Shown here in pieces: positions 45,449 through 58,234 of a DNA stretch of 64,000 nt. The notes under the pieces are model-generated. The model was not told the origin of the DNA. It made no database searches and saw nothing but the letters and a program-made list of their open reading frames with translations. This DNA is from Coleophoma eucalyptorum (taxonomy: Eukaryota; Ascomycota; Leotiomycetes; Helotiales; Dermateaceae). The DNA lies in assembly GCA_026120035.1 (NCBI GenBank), contig JALRME010000013.1, positions 682,001 to 746,000 on the forward strand. The letters run 5' to 3'. The position numbers and the translations under genes are program-made. Each line of letters opens with the position of its first letter. Position 1 is the first letter of the stretch.

Positions 45449-46221
45449 CGCGTTGGAAATACATGCACATGGGGGCGTTTGGGCGTGCGGAATGGACGAT
45501 ATCAGTGCTGAGCTGGAATGGACAGCACACTTTACTGTACGATACATACAAAAGACAATGATGAGCATCGAATCAAAAGCTTTCGAATACCTAGGAGTTA
45601 CTGTCGCATCATCCCAGAGACTACTCAGCTCGTGTTGTAACAGCACATCGAAACAAGGTTGCACTCTACCAAACCGGACGAATTGCTGCATTATAGAACC
45701 ACTGCTAGAAGAATACAGCAGAACCCCTTTTTGGTTTTATCAAGCCTTATATGCAATTTAAAATTGTCGAACTAGCAAAATATTACCGAGCATCGCTTTC
45801 CAAATACGTGCTTCAGCTACCCTCGATACCTATCAACATTGCAACAAGCATTCGCTAGATCATACAATGGTGCAGAATCTAGCGTGCAAAGCAAGATTTT
45901 TGCTACTGGCCATGGGCTGATTTGTACCCATGCCGTCTGTTCTCATTCCTTTAAAATTGGCCAGAAATATCGATCGTAAGAATGGAGTCCTGTACTATGC
46001 ATCAGCTGTATCACCAATTATGGATCTGGCTTGCCTCTATTTTGGCTTAATCACTAGATCTGTTCCAAAAATCTAAACGTTGTTCTTCTCAGCCACTGGG
46101 TCTGTCGAAGTATTATGCCATTTATCAGACTAACTGGGTTACCTTGAGAAACTATGGTGTAGTTACGCTTGACAAAACTGACAGGTCAATGGATCATGAC
46201 ACTTGGCATATGGCTATTGCA
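45449..46221. other. Convergent intergenic region
   Basis: About 770 bp between the stop codons of KSH1 and the PLC-like gene. It is AT-rich, and I see no gene. Confidence 0.45.
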
Positions 46222-48414
46222 TCAATTTTGCCCCCCAACAGCATCAGTTGCCAGTACCTCGTTTATGGCCATACACAAGACAGCAACGTTCGGGTTTACG
46301 AAATTTTCGACCTCAATAATGTTGGGATAGTGCGTTATGTTCACGTAGTCCCACAAGGCTGCCATTAGTACTCTTTGTCCTTCTCCACCGTAATACAAAC
46401 CAGCTATAGATTGCATCGCGTCAGTTCAAGGATCGACGCATTTTTGGGATATGGTTTCTAAAAGAGGGACTTACAATTTGCCCCCATCCAATCTGGATGT
46501 CCCTCCTCTCTTATATCATCAGGTCTCATAACCCAGTGTGTCCTCAAGAGTCCATCTTCATGACTCCCAAATTCGATGATATCGTCCACCACCATTTTTG
46601 CAAGAACCTCGCCATCTCCTTGCGGGTCTTCAGTGCCACCCTTAGTCGGCATTCGAGTATCATGAACCATGCCCCAAGTGGGTGTCAACCCTTCAGATTC
46701 TGAACCATTCAGTGCTGCAAGATCTTTCTTCGAGGACATCGTTTCATTCAAAGCTGCTGTGAGATCATCTGAGAGCGTTACCAGCACAGTAGACTTCCCA
46801 TTGCTGAGCCAAGTTGAGATTGGAACTGTTGTTAAATCATATGGCAAGTTCATTGAACCGCCTTCAGGCCTCCAGAGGGCCTCTATTCTTTCCAGATCAT
46901 TCATGAGAATCATTGTCTCGGTAGCATTGAATGTTATGTTTTTGGCTGCGCAGAATGGTGTCTCCCTCCAAAAGGCATCCCCCATGTCCGGTATCCCGTT
47001 GTCTTTCTTATTGTAATAAGTATGCAATAAGTGTTTGAAAGCTTTACTTTTACTCTCTCCCCGTGCACAGTCCGAGATGCTGTCCTTCAAATTAAGAATA
47101 ATCAATTCCCCACTCACAGCCTGAGTAAAAGTATTGATGTTATCGACGATCTCGGTAATTTTCTGGCCATTCATGACGACCTTCTCGCCAGGCGCCCATG
47201 CATCGCTGACGTCTGGGAAATTGAAATCTTTCCATGTAGCCATTTCATTCTATTACAAACAAGTATCAGTGATTGCCTAGAATAGAGCAAGTCTTGAAAA
47301 AGACTGGACTAGATCAAGTAGATTAAGGAATTTTACTAAACATAAAAAGATATGCGTGCTGAATACACAGCTGAAGGTGGAAATAGGAGCAGCAAAAGAA
47401 CCGAATGCTTACGTAGGTGACCTCTCCTCCTTCAAGCGGTCCCAACTTAGTAGAGTGGACAGGATGAGATTTATCAGGTGCAACAGGATGCACCGGCTGC
47501 AAGGAAATATGGCGGGCGCCAGCCCAAAGTTGGCCAAGAATATCTAGTTCCTGACGCTGCGTAAAGCGTTGTTTGAACCGGCTTATCATCATATTTTTGG
47601 AAGACTTAGTGAGGCCATCTTTGAGGCCCTTGTTCTGCCCAGCATTCACGGATCCTGGGAGACATATGTTCCTGAGCGTCCTATGGCCAAATGTTTGGTA
47701 GGTCGCTTGCATCCAGGAAACAGGTGGATTCGTTGAAATATAGGGACGTTCGGTGCCAGTGCCGGCCAGGATGAAAGTCCAGTCACGATTCAAATCCTGA
47801 AGCTCAATATTGGACATCAGGGGATTGTTGAGGCTCTCAAGTGTGCCCTGGTACTGGATCTGAACTCGGACATCCTCGTAATTGGCTCCGTGGGTGAATC
47901 TGAGCTCGAATGACTGTTCATTCACCCCTTGTAGATCATAGGTTACTTTGCACACATCTTTGTCCGGGTAGCGGTAGAACATAGTTTTTGAGATCGTTCC
48001 TGTATTGCTGTCATCAGCCTTTTGAAATGCAGTGGACGTCGTACGGCGAGTTGAGATTGCATACCTGCAGGAATGACATCGGGGAATGACCACTGTTCCC
48101 TCACTGTTGATCTACCCATCCAATCATCGTTCCCATGTTTGTAAAACTCTGGTAAGATTATTTTGTCAGTGAATGGATCTTCATGTGTAAGTGACGGGGC
48201 TCCTAAGCGTACTCGATATATCTCGGAGTGGCTTTTCATGCTCGGAAGCTACCTTTTTCCAATCGTAAGGGGTTGCATTTATGAGGATGATATACCTCCA
48301 GGCATGGTCTTCCAGCGTATGTTTGAAATGTATTAGGTTGTATTGGCTGAAGATACCAAACACCAGATTAGTAAAGGCAGCCAGGGTCGCGAGGAGAAAA
48401 AGGAAGGTACGCAT
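46222..48414 (-). CDS. PLC-like phosphodiesterase, catalytic His missing
   Basis: Five exons on the minus strand (48414-48213, 48148-48065, 47999-47413, 47249-46475, 46403-46222) give 609 aa; coding length is a multiple of three. A signal peptide (MRTFLFLLATLAAFTNLVFG) leads into the N-terminal module of this fungal family (IILINATPYDWKK ... WSFPDVIPAGT ... YDLQGVNEQSFELRF). The PLC X-like barrel follows: TFGHRTLRNICLPGSVNAGQ, then ELDILGQLWAGARHISLQP, NGQKITEIVDNINTF, GELIILNLKDS, and near the end YYGGEGQRVLMAALWDYVN. In active relatives the first motif is PGSH-[DN]-[AS]-G; here the catalytic His is Val213. The second His position is uncertain (PVHSTKLG). The protein is therefore probably a non-catalytic member. 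The two small 5' introns are inferred from restored reading frame and family order. Confidence 0.82.
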
Positions 48415-51400
48415 GGTTGGAGGATAATGCTGTGGAAGGACCCGATTAAAATTCTTGACGCCAACACTCCAAGTTTTGTTCCCAGCAGATCGACTCAGCG
48501 ATGAGGATGCGACAGTGAGGTGGAAAGATTGAGAAGGTGAAAAGTTGGTAGTAGGTCGAGAAGTACTGGGTCTTTTTATACCACTTAATTGCAATACTAC
48601 ATGACGCCGTCTTCTTTGATCCGACCTTAGTCAAAGACCGTTGCAATACTCAAGGCTAAGGGACAATCAAAATGGAGATTCCCGCAAACCAGATTTTAGA
48701 ACCTGTAGACTTACTTTTCTTCCCAAGGTAACTAGCACAAAACCCTGAGACAGTTTACATGGCACTTAGGTGATGAGACTATGTACCTGTCTCAAGAACC
48801 ACATATTAAGCCGCAATATGTTGTATTTGAAGTCCCCATGAATGCTCATAACAAATTTGTATAAAATACTTCTCATTATGAAAGTGACCATTGTCCAAAG
48901 GTCTGCAGCCGTGATAACAACCCGTACTATATATATAAGGCCTTCCAATCCTGACTATCTTGGTAGTCCAAACATATCAAATATCAATACAAATTTGTTC
49001 TCAGTAATTCTTGTAGATCAACCATAATGAATACAATCTTACCACATATCTTAACAGTTACAGTGTTCACGTTATTTTAGAACTGTTAGCCCCGAGACGG
49101 AGCGTACCTTTAACTTAGAGCACTAATGCTTCCGGTAAAGTTTATGTAAGGTACGGGATCTGATCAGATATATTTTCTGTATAGAAATGAGAAGCGACGG
49201 GACCTGTTAAAGCCATGAAGGTTTCTGTTCTCAAAATTTGGAATGTACAACTGATCTACACTCTCAGAAAGCTGGCACAAGCGAGGGCTTATAGATCTAA
49301 GAATGAGATCAAGAATGAAACTCTTTTGGGTACAAAGGGTCTTGGGATCGTCACCGGAAGAGTTCTGGTAACCAAGTCACCATTGCAAGTATCCAGTCCC
49401 AGTGCATCATTTCCGAGAGAAGACAATGTATATACAAGCAGGTTCTCGTCATCTTTTCTAGAAAAAGATCTTTCAAATACCCCAGAAGTTGTAAACATTT
49501 CTAAGTCATTACATGTCATAGACAACCTGTAGGAGAAATGCTAAATCAAATGAAGAACGCAGTATTAGAATTAACAGCAGATCTCTCAATTACCATTGAA
49601 CATGATATTGCATCTCAAATGTCACTGGTTACATTATACACTGTGTCTCAACTACTACCTTCTTTCAAAAACGGGGGTTTCAAATGTATTACCATTGATG
49701 ATAGTTAACAAATGGCAGTACAGAGCCTGTGGGATATATAACATCGACTAGCGTAAAGTGGTTGGCATTCAAGATATCGTATCACTAACTACTAGAATAC
49801 CAAGTCGGGTCGAAATTCAGACACCCCATCCATTTTGGCCTAGCCATGCAAAGTAGATAGGATCCTAGGCTGGTAGCTACGACCTAGAGAAGTTAATATT
49901 CATATAAGCATAGTGACTCTCCACCTTGGAGCCAGAAAGGGGCATAGAGCGTAATGACGTCAAGCGCGATATCAGTACAGTTCAAAATAGGAAAGAAGAA
50001 AAAAAAACGAAAAAAAACAGTGAGTTGTAGAAACACGACTTCGGAGGGCGAGACTAAACTCCCTTGTTCGCCTCAAATTCAAGACGCGAAAGCGCTCAGT
50101 CAGTGCTCAACCACTTAAATCATGACTCCTTCATCCTCAAATACACTAAGGACCTTTTAGGGAAAAGATTAGCAAGTTGCCAATTTATTTTGCTGCATGT
50201 AGGTATATTGCCAACCCAGTATTTCTGAAGCATTGAATGCTAGAAAGTAAAGTCAAAGGATTATAAAGGTTTAATTCTCCCTGTCCCTTTGTGGGTATTA
50301 ATTCTGCCGTGGAAATCGTGGACAAGCTTTCTCACGAATCCTCAGTCTAGGATCGCCCCCAAGTTATACCACATCATAAAGGCCGTAAGGCAAAATGATC
50401 GATTTCAGCTAGGTCAGGAGTGGTAAGGAAGAACGTCGGCGATTAATCCGTTTCATAGGAGTTGGGCTGAATAGAGGCATTCAATACGACAGATCCGACC
50501 GATACGACAGATGCGATAGATAGACCTCGCGCTTTGCCGGCTTTGCTGGACGATTAGCATTACCTGTTATAGGAAACAAAAAGTCTGAATGAAGCCGACG
50601 ATGCTTTTCGAACAAAGTTTGCATAAATAAAACCTTCCGGTAGAAAAGAAGGTGGGCGAAAAAAAAAGTCAAATAGCACGACTCGTTTGTTGCATTCGAC
50701 GAGCCCACAATGAGCTTCCTTTGGATCCTCAATCCTACCATATGCAAAGGTTGCGTGCATAGGGAGTATTAAAAGCTAATTGATGTAGCTTTCAGAGTTC
50801 GCCATGGTATCTCATCGGCAACATTAAAAAAAGGGTCTCGTGGACAGTGAACGGACGTTGCCTGTGCTTTGAAGAGAAGAGACCTGTGTAGGTGAGCACA
50901 TCGTGAAAGCGAAACTGGCAACACTCTATGATCCTTTGGGGCAGGACCTTTTGCTCCTTTCTGAGCCTGGACCATGGCCTCTTGGCTTGACTCGCGTGCT
51001 GTGGAAGTGGAAATATACTTTGCCTTAGAATTTTCCAGAAGTCTGGTACCTGCAGTTTCGAGGGACTAGTAGAAAAAGTCAAAAAAGCTAAAAGGCCAAA
51101 GGCAAACCAAACCAGCAGCAGATGAGATGAGCACAAACAGCATCTCAATACCCAAACAGCCCCAAACAAGTTACCACGGAGATAGCGGCGGATATGGAAA
51201 AAGCTTGCGAAATCTTGTAGGTAACTTCTTCTCTAGTATTGCGTTTTCATATCGTAATGAGGGGGCGCATAGATAGAAGAAACTCTCCTTCTACCCTGGA
51301 AGCATCGTCATGTTTCGAAAGATTGGAAGGTCTATTTGCATGACAGGGGACTTGATATAGGGCCGAGCTGGCTTGACATCAAACAGCCAGCGCAGAGGCT

Positions 51401-54400
51401 GCGCTTTTTCATGGCCGGAAAAGAAAGTTTCTTGTTGTTCTCCGTCATTTCTTCGCCTTGTCTTCGGCTCAAGCAAGAAGTTACACAATAGCGAGCGAAG
51501 GCCGACGGCAATTTTCTTCTTTGCCGCTTGCTCGGAATTGCGAATCATTCCCCATTCCTCATTTCATATTCCGTAAGATGGCCACCATCTTCCTGCGACC
51601 TCTTTTGTCCGAGTGATCTCCGTGTGACGATCATGGGTTTCGATGATGAGTCTGCCTGTTTACCAAGCATTGACTCAGCTCCAAAACCTTCGGGTTCCAT
51701 CAAAAACTTTGGAACACGAGAATTTTGACTTTGAGCACTTCGAACTCTATGACCCTGCAGAGCGCCCTGGCGTACACTGGCGGTCAGAAGCTCTATGGCA
51801 GCTTTTAACTTTGCAATTATCTGATGATCGATAACGTGCTGGCATATTGGGTGCAACGCTTGTTGCGCGAGAAATACCTGTCCAGGATGTTGCACATTGG
51901 ACTGAGGGAGGGAACCTTAAAGATCCTGCAACTGCTGTTGCTGCTGCTGCCGCATCCTTTAAAAAGCGCAACGGCTACCTGTGCCGCACCCGTGACCCCT
52001 GTCTCGCTCCTATAGTACATTACAGCTAATACTAGATCTTCGAATAGAGTCAGATGTAAAGCCGAATCCGCAGACACCAGAGTAGACAATCCAGGCTGGG
52101 GCTCACAACTAGACTTCTAAGCAGAAAGCGCGTGTCATAATGGCCACTAACCTGATCAGCTACTGGGGCTCTCAAGCCTCGAGTAGCAGGCCTGGTGGAC
52201 AGCGGAACGTCTAACGTAGGCACGACATCCATTGCCAAGATTGTCCCGTAGTGCAAACCTTATCCGCACTGTGTTCCACCTGAGCGGCCGAAAGGGTCAT
52301 CCATGGGGCTCCAAGCGACCAGTCTGTCTATATCCGAAGCAGTACAGCGGTAATCGAGAAAGGCTTACCGGCAGGCCCGTCTCGAGTCCAGATATGTGAC
52401 CGCTACTGAGCGGAAGTGGTCCGAACGTGACTACAGCTTCTTCATGTCACAAGGGAGCACGATGGTGAAGTCGTCGCTGGTGAAATGAAAGAGCAAGACT
52501 CGGAAGCGTGCCACTGTGAACCCACCGGGTCGTTCGGCGCCAGGCACAGCAAAGTGTTGAATAATGTCGAACATTCCCTCGATTGAACGGAATTGTACCG
52601 CGAGTCCGTGATGCGTAGCTCAGAATTGATGGAGAATTGGAGATGAAAGATGGAGATTATCGCTCCATAGTAGCCTAGTCCGTGGCATTGACATCGTTTC
52701 TGCCCTGTCCATATGCCTGTGCGTAAGTGGGAGAGAGGGGGAGTGGGAGTGGGTTGTGGCACAGCAATAACATCAGAGACTCCGTATTTCCAATGTATAC
52801 GATGGTCTGATACTCGAGAACTCTGGAGCGAGCATGGAAATGGAAGGAATTACCGGCGACGCGCTTGGTATGCTGAGATGGTAAATGACACCGTACGTAC
52901 AGTAAGGCATTGTGCCACATGGGCCACATACTCGATTATGCCGGTATCATTTCAAGGAAGAACAACAAGCAATCCGAAAGCGAACAGCCTCATCGTGGTC
53001 TACGGAGTGAGGCCCCATGAACAACAAGGCACTCCACAAAGAGCGTGAAAGGGACAGATCCAATGTTATTTCCGGGCCAATGATTATTGCCGAACGTGGT
53101 AACCATGGAGGTGGAGATGGAGAATCACAAAATCAATATGATCAGACGTCGACTTTCAATGGCTTATCTGCACAGTCTGATGGCAGGGAGGCCTGGAGAG
53201 AGAGAGAGAGAGAGAGAAGGGAAGGAGGTATTAGGCGTGCGGCACGGTGCTTGTCTGCTTGTCTGCTTGTCTGCTTGTCTGCTTGTCTGCTTGTCTGCTT
53301 GTCTGCTTGTCTGCTTGTCTGCTTGTCTGCTTCCAGAGCTCGACCATGATACTAGTGTATCGTGCTATACTATACAACACAACAAGGCCAGTTGCCGTAT
53401 AGCCTTTACTACATACAGTACAATAAATAGTACAGTAGTAGTACAATAGTATAGTAGTGACACACAGTAGCACCGACCGCAATTACTAGTGTTCCCGGCA
53501 TTTTGCCGACCAAGTGCGTGGTTGGTCTGTGGTTTCCCAAGACCTCTTCCTCGGTGTGGCCTTGTGAGCAGCCTGGGTATCCAAGGAAACATGAGATCGG
53601 AGACGAGCCCGAAGGGGATTAGATGTGGCTGTTCTGCTCGTGCCGCCAGCGCCGTCGTCGCGGCCGCCGCAAGAGCACTACTCACCAGTCTGTATCTCCG
53701 AGCCAATCCCTTCATATGACTGGTACGGGTCACGGGTCAACGTGCCTGTCTCCATACTTCCGACATCCCTACCGCGATCTGCATCAGTTTTTGCACGGAA
53801 GACATCATTGTGTTGCTCGCAGGCATTTCATCTCTGAGATTGGCAGCGCTGCGTGCATGTATTCTGGGACGACCAAGGTTTTCACGGCCTTTGCATAGTC
53901 GGCAGTTGTTAAACCCGTTTTTGATTTCTGCTAAGTCGCTATGGACACGCGTTTTGCTGAGCGAACTGCTGCTTTTGCCCGGAACCTGCGACTCGACCGT
54001 TGCCACAAGCATCACTCTTGCCTCCATGAGGGGCGAGGTCGCATGGCTTCAAAGAAGACCTTGGCCGGCTTTTGTCTGCACCTGTAGTACTGACATTTCT
54101 AACCCTGCGTCGTAGAACTCCAATAAGAAAGAAGTAGGAGACGCAGCTTGGCAAGAAGGGAGCAGCAATACTTGCCGTGTTCCTCCTGCGCGGCAATGTA
54201 CAACGGTTCAGGCAAACAGTGATTTTACCGTCTCCACTCGAGCATTGTATACTAATCAGTCACCATCGGTTATTATACGAAGAGAATGGGGACTGCAGCA
54301 AAAGTAGGACGGATTTGCATGCTGATCTAGCCGATCCACCAGAGCCTGGAGGCAATCAAGGGGTCATATTCAGCCTTACCAAGCGACAGCGAGTGAGTGA

Positions 54401-57400
54401 GGCGGGGTTGTCAAATAGGAAAGGGGGCTCTCAAGCGACAAGATCTCATCCTACTGAATATATCCTTTTTCCAATTGACCGGCAGGCATCATCCTCTGGT
54501 TCATTTTCTTGATAATCAATTGCCAAGAGTTTGTCATGCCGCAGCGAGATTTCCTAGTTCAAGATTCAAGGATTTTAAACTTTTTCTGAGGCCGGACTTA
54601 GTTCTACTCTCAACTGGAACTCTCAATATGGTGGATGTGCCCCTCCTACATCCCTGGCATTATTTATTATTGCCGGGTCATGCCGGCGTACACGGAAGTG
54701 GACAGCGACAAGCACCAAATGCACAGGGTCTGCGCGAGGTGAATGGAACAAGCGTGGCCAACGTTCAGAAAGTTACATGTGGCATATGCTCGACATCCCG
54801 CTTTGGAGAGAAGGGATTCCCTGGAGGAGCTGACACCTGCAGTTCGGCGCGCTCTTTAGGGCCTAGTCCGTGCAAGTAAGACAAACTGGCAGTGTCAAAG
54901 AGGACCTTGAAAACGAAACAACAATGTCGCAATTGCGGAGAACGTCAATGGCCAACAGACCTAAGTACATCAGGTTGGACATGTCCCATTGCCGTTACAC
55001 AAGAAAATGGCTGCGTTACGCTATTTGAACCTATGGAAAATGAGTCGTGCTGGCTGGAGTTTGGAAAGGTTTAGCTTTACAATTTTGAAGAGATAATAAT
55101 TCGAACATGAGGAAATGATTTGAAATCAATCAAGTTGACAATAATCTGGTCTTACTATCAAATAACAAGTACTCCGGAAGAGGATGGTGATAGTGATGAT
55201 GAGGATATGATGATGATGATAATGTGGTCCGAGGTCAAGCTGTGCAGATGCTGCATTAACCAAGACACTACCTACAAAGAGAGCGTCCAGACTGCAAAGA
55301 ATGAAACCCGAGCTCTGTGGACTGTGGTATATGGCTCAAAGATAGAAGAAACAAGGCCTCAAAATGAGTGACCGACATTTCCATCGCTTATTTCGGCCCT
55401 AAAGGATTATTTTGATGGGGATTATGATGTGCACAAATCCCCAAATCAGTTTCATCTTGATATTCTACTGCTAGAAAGTTTGGATGCTCGGCAGACTATA
55501 CTTACCGCCGGGCCTCAAACGCGCAACTCAGTTTGTCCCAGAGTCGAGCCTTGTCACTCTAGAAACTCTCCCGACCCCAGACATGCTTCCGTCCTAGTCT
55601 TGATCCAATTAAGCAAGACACATAAAAATTAATTCAGAGACCAGGAAATCAAAAAGTCAAAAGAGTAAAACGAAGGAACCAAAGAAGCTTGCCTATTCCA
55701 GGCGACCATGTGTGGTTTTTGAGGTGTCATCTCCCTGCCCTTAACCCCCCCCCCCCGGTTGTACCACAAGTGGCACCCATCAGCGACGTATGGTACAGCC
55801 GATACTACCTACGAGTATGCATAGTGACAAGCCGCTACCATAGCCCAGGCACAGGAGGGTTACAGTCCGGCAGAATAGAATGGGCGTTTTTAACCTTTCG
55901 ACTTGTCACAGCTAGAACAGGTCTGGTACGGCCGAGGTCAGAGACCATCTTGACTCAGGGCAAACGAACACGATAGCGAAAGCAACCAGCCGACATACTG
56001 ACTTTGGGGGAGGATAAAAATAATCCAACGTTGGTTCAATGGTGATGGCAATAGCATCCAGATAAAGTTGTAGGTCCGAAGAAGGTTACAGTCGTCATGC
56101 ACGTTTTCTAGACAGAGCCGTGTTGTGCTGTGCTGTGGCCTGGCCTGGCCTTGACTCGCTCCGGAAGGAGGAGGACGCAATCTGATAGGCACATCCCCAA
56201 CAGCCGACAACAGAGTTACAGTGTCAAGGTTGTCAGTCGGTTTTTCTGTTTGTTCATTTGTCGGCTTGTCTCTCCGTCGGTCTGGAGAAGCTCGATCAGG
56301 TTTGCCCCAAGCGTCTGTAGTCTGGGTATCACTTCTGCAGTCAGCTGTGCAGTTCTGTACAGTTGCGTAGGGTGAGGCCAAACACGACTGACGGACTTAG
56401 TCAGGCCAGGACACTTGCTTGCACTGTACCTTCGTCTAACCTGAGTAGCACTAGAGCTGCTAGCTTTAATTCTCCATCTTACTTTCATTAGTTCGCCAGC
56501 TGCTCCGGAATTACAATATAGTTTTGGCTATATCCCTTCGCATGCTAGTGTGGCTCTCATGTTTTCCAATTTCCATAGTCTGGTCGGCTCCACCTTCACC
56601 CGTCACTCTCACCTCCCCATCAATCACATCGCATCGCAGGGTCCCTTTTCCAGCTTCACCACTAACCAAACCACTCACGTCCTTAACCACCCACACACTA
56701 TCGCTCACCACTTCACCACCAGCGAACCAACCAGTCGCCCACTCCACTCACTCACCTCACTACACCTCGCTATACACCTCACCTCACCTCACTCTTCACC
56801 CTCCCCTTATGCTCTAGCTCCAACGCTGTGAATCGCGCGAGGGGCCGTGGTCGCTACCAGTCTTTCCCGACTGACTTGCACCCCCCAGTACTCAACTTAC
56901 CAGCTACTTCCCTACCACCCATCTCCACTCTCCTGGCATGCACCCTCCGGCCCCTCTGTCTTTCCCCTGCCCATCCTACCAGCCTGAACAGCCCTGGCCA
57001 TTGACATGATTTACCATGCCAAACCCGTCCAGCTTCCAGAGAAGCCCAGAAACCTTCTAAGCGCTAGTTCATGCTGCACCGGGGCCACAGCGCGCCACTA
57101 CCAGCGTGGGAACGGTCAAGCCACGGCTTCCGAACTGGGGTCCTGGCCGCTGGGAAGGTGGGCGGCTGCAACGAGCCGCAACGAGAGGCGACACGAAAGG
57201 TGAACTCGACTCAGGCTGATCAAGCTCAAGCTTTCTCTTTGCATAGTCCGATTCTGGAGATTCTAGCGTTGTGTAGCGTAGCGTGTGTGCGCGCCACAAG
57301 ACGAGCCAGGTGCTTGCTCCAGTCCCAGACCCAGGCCCCATCCCAGGTAGGCATGACGATTCTCTCCTGCTCCAAATTGAATATAAGAAGCTGGCGGTCC

Positions 57401-57703
57401 AATCCGTACCGCCTCTTGGAGCAGCTCATTTTCCACCGTCCATACATCTCATCCAGAAACCGGGTTAATTGCACAGCAAATCTTGTTTTATTCTGTGGTG
57501 CGCCTCGTTCATCAATTGCTGATCATCGGTCACTCACTCAAATCACTCAACTCACTCACTCACTTATTTGCCCCTACGCATCCCTCGCTCGGCTTCAGGC
57601 ACTCACCTCAACCTCTTCGTCGTCACCCTAACCACCAATCCCCATCCTTCTCCACCATCTTCATATCAGGCCGTAGCTTCCGTATCTACTACATATTTTC
57701 GCA
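48415..57703. other. 9.3-kb gene-poor region
   Basis: No gene can be supported. The first 1.5-2 kb is AT-rich (about one third G+C in sampled lines), unlike flanking genes, and may be decayed repeat sequence. An octamer minisatellite lies at 53249-53332, TAG/CAG-rich sequence at 53400-53470, C12 at 55745-55756 and CACCTCA-type repeats at 56735-56790. Short open frames, including Cys-containing ones at 54.7-55.1 kb, lack convincing starts, splice partners or domains. The last 500 bp are probably promoter of the gene at 57704. Confidence 0.5.
53249..53332. repeat. GCTTGTCT octamer minisatellite
   Basis: Ten perfect tandem GCTTGTCT units plus a partial one, with no substitutions. Confidence 0.95.
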
Positions 57704-58105
57704 ATGCCCTACATCCAAGATTCAAATTTGCCCTTGCTCCTTACTCTGAAGCACGGCAATTCCCTCCTTCACGCAAATCCCTATCTCTCGTCTGTTCCCA
57801 GCATGGGAGGTAACTACGGTAGAAGAGCAGGGCATTCGTTCTCCTCCAACATCGTTGCACAAGCCCTAGAGGAAGCACGAGAAACCGAGGAGGGTGCCCG
57901 GGACCCTCGAGTTCAGGAGATACTGGAACACGCTTTGTCCGAAGTCTGGAGCAAGGTCCAAGCTGAGCCCAACTTATATGTCATGACCAGAGACGAATTT
58001 GCCATCTTCAACTATTTTCAGCATCGCTTCGAAGGCAATCAAATTGCTGTCGCTGCCCGAAGGAGATACTGGGACTCTAGACAGTCCACCAACGGACACA
58101 GGTGA
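57704..58105 (+). CDS. Small uncharacterised protein, possibly conserved in fungi
   Basis: Single-exon frame of 133 aa from the ATG at 57704; a second ATG at 57803 (MGGNYGRRAG) would give 100 aa. The C-terminal part looks like a genuine folded protein: an acidic helix (NIVAQALEEARETEEGA), then DPRVQEILEHALSEVWSKV, then YVMTRDEFAIFNYFQHRFEG and a basic end (AVAARRRYW). I believe the YVMTRDEFA.FNYFQ-type segment recurs in other ascomycetes but know no function. No signal peptide or membrane span. The stop codon lies inside a good donor sequence (CAG|GTGAGC), so a further exon is possible. The next gene starts 129 bp downstream on the same strand. Confidence 0.6.
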   Translation: MPYIQDSNLPLLLTLKHGNSLLHANPYLSSVPSMGGNYGRRAGHSFSSNIVAQALEEARETEEGARDPRVQEILEHALSEVWSKVQAEPNLYVMTRDEFAIFNYFQHRFEGNQIAVAARRRYWDSRQSTNGHR

Positions 58106-58234
58106 GCTGCATCACCAATACTAGCTAGCCTCAGCAGCGAGCCAAACCGAGACACGCGAGCACCCACCATCTTTGAACAGCTTAAGAACCCCCACTGCTA
58201 GGGTCACCAGCTTCTTGTCACTGGCTTCTTCGCA

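Noticed and set aside
47940..48414. Apparent frameshifts at the 5' end of the PLC-like gene
   Set aside because: Two short introns (48212-48149 and 48064-48000) restore one continuous frame and the expected family order, so a pseudogene call is not needed.
54397..55074. Two adjacent frames with several Cys, at first resembling a zinc-binding or small secreted protein
   Set aside because: No signal peptide, no domain spacing I can match, and no splice join that gives a sensible product.
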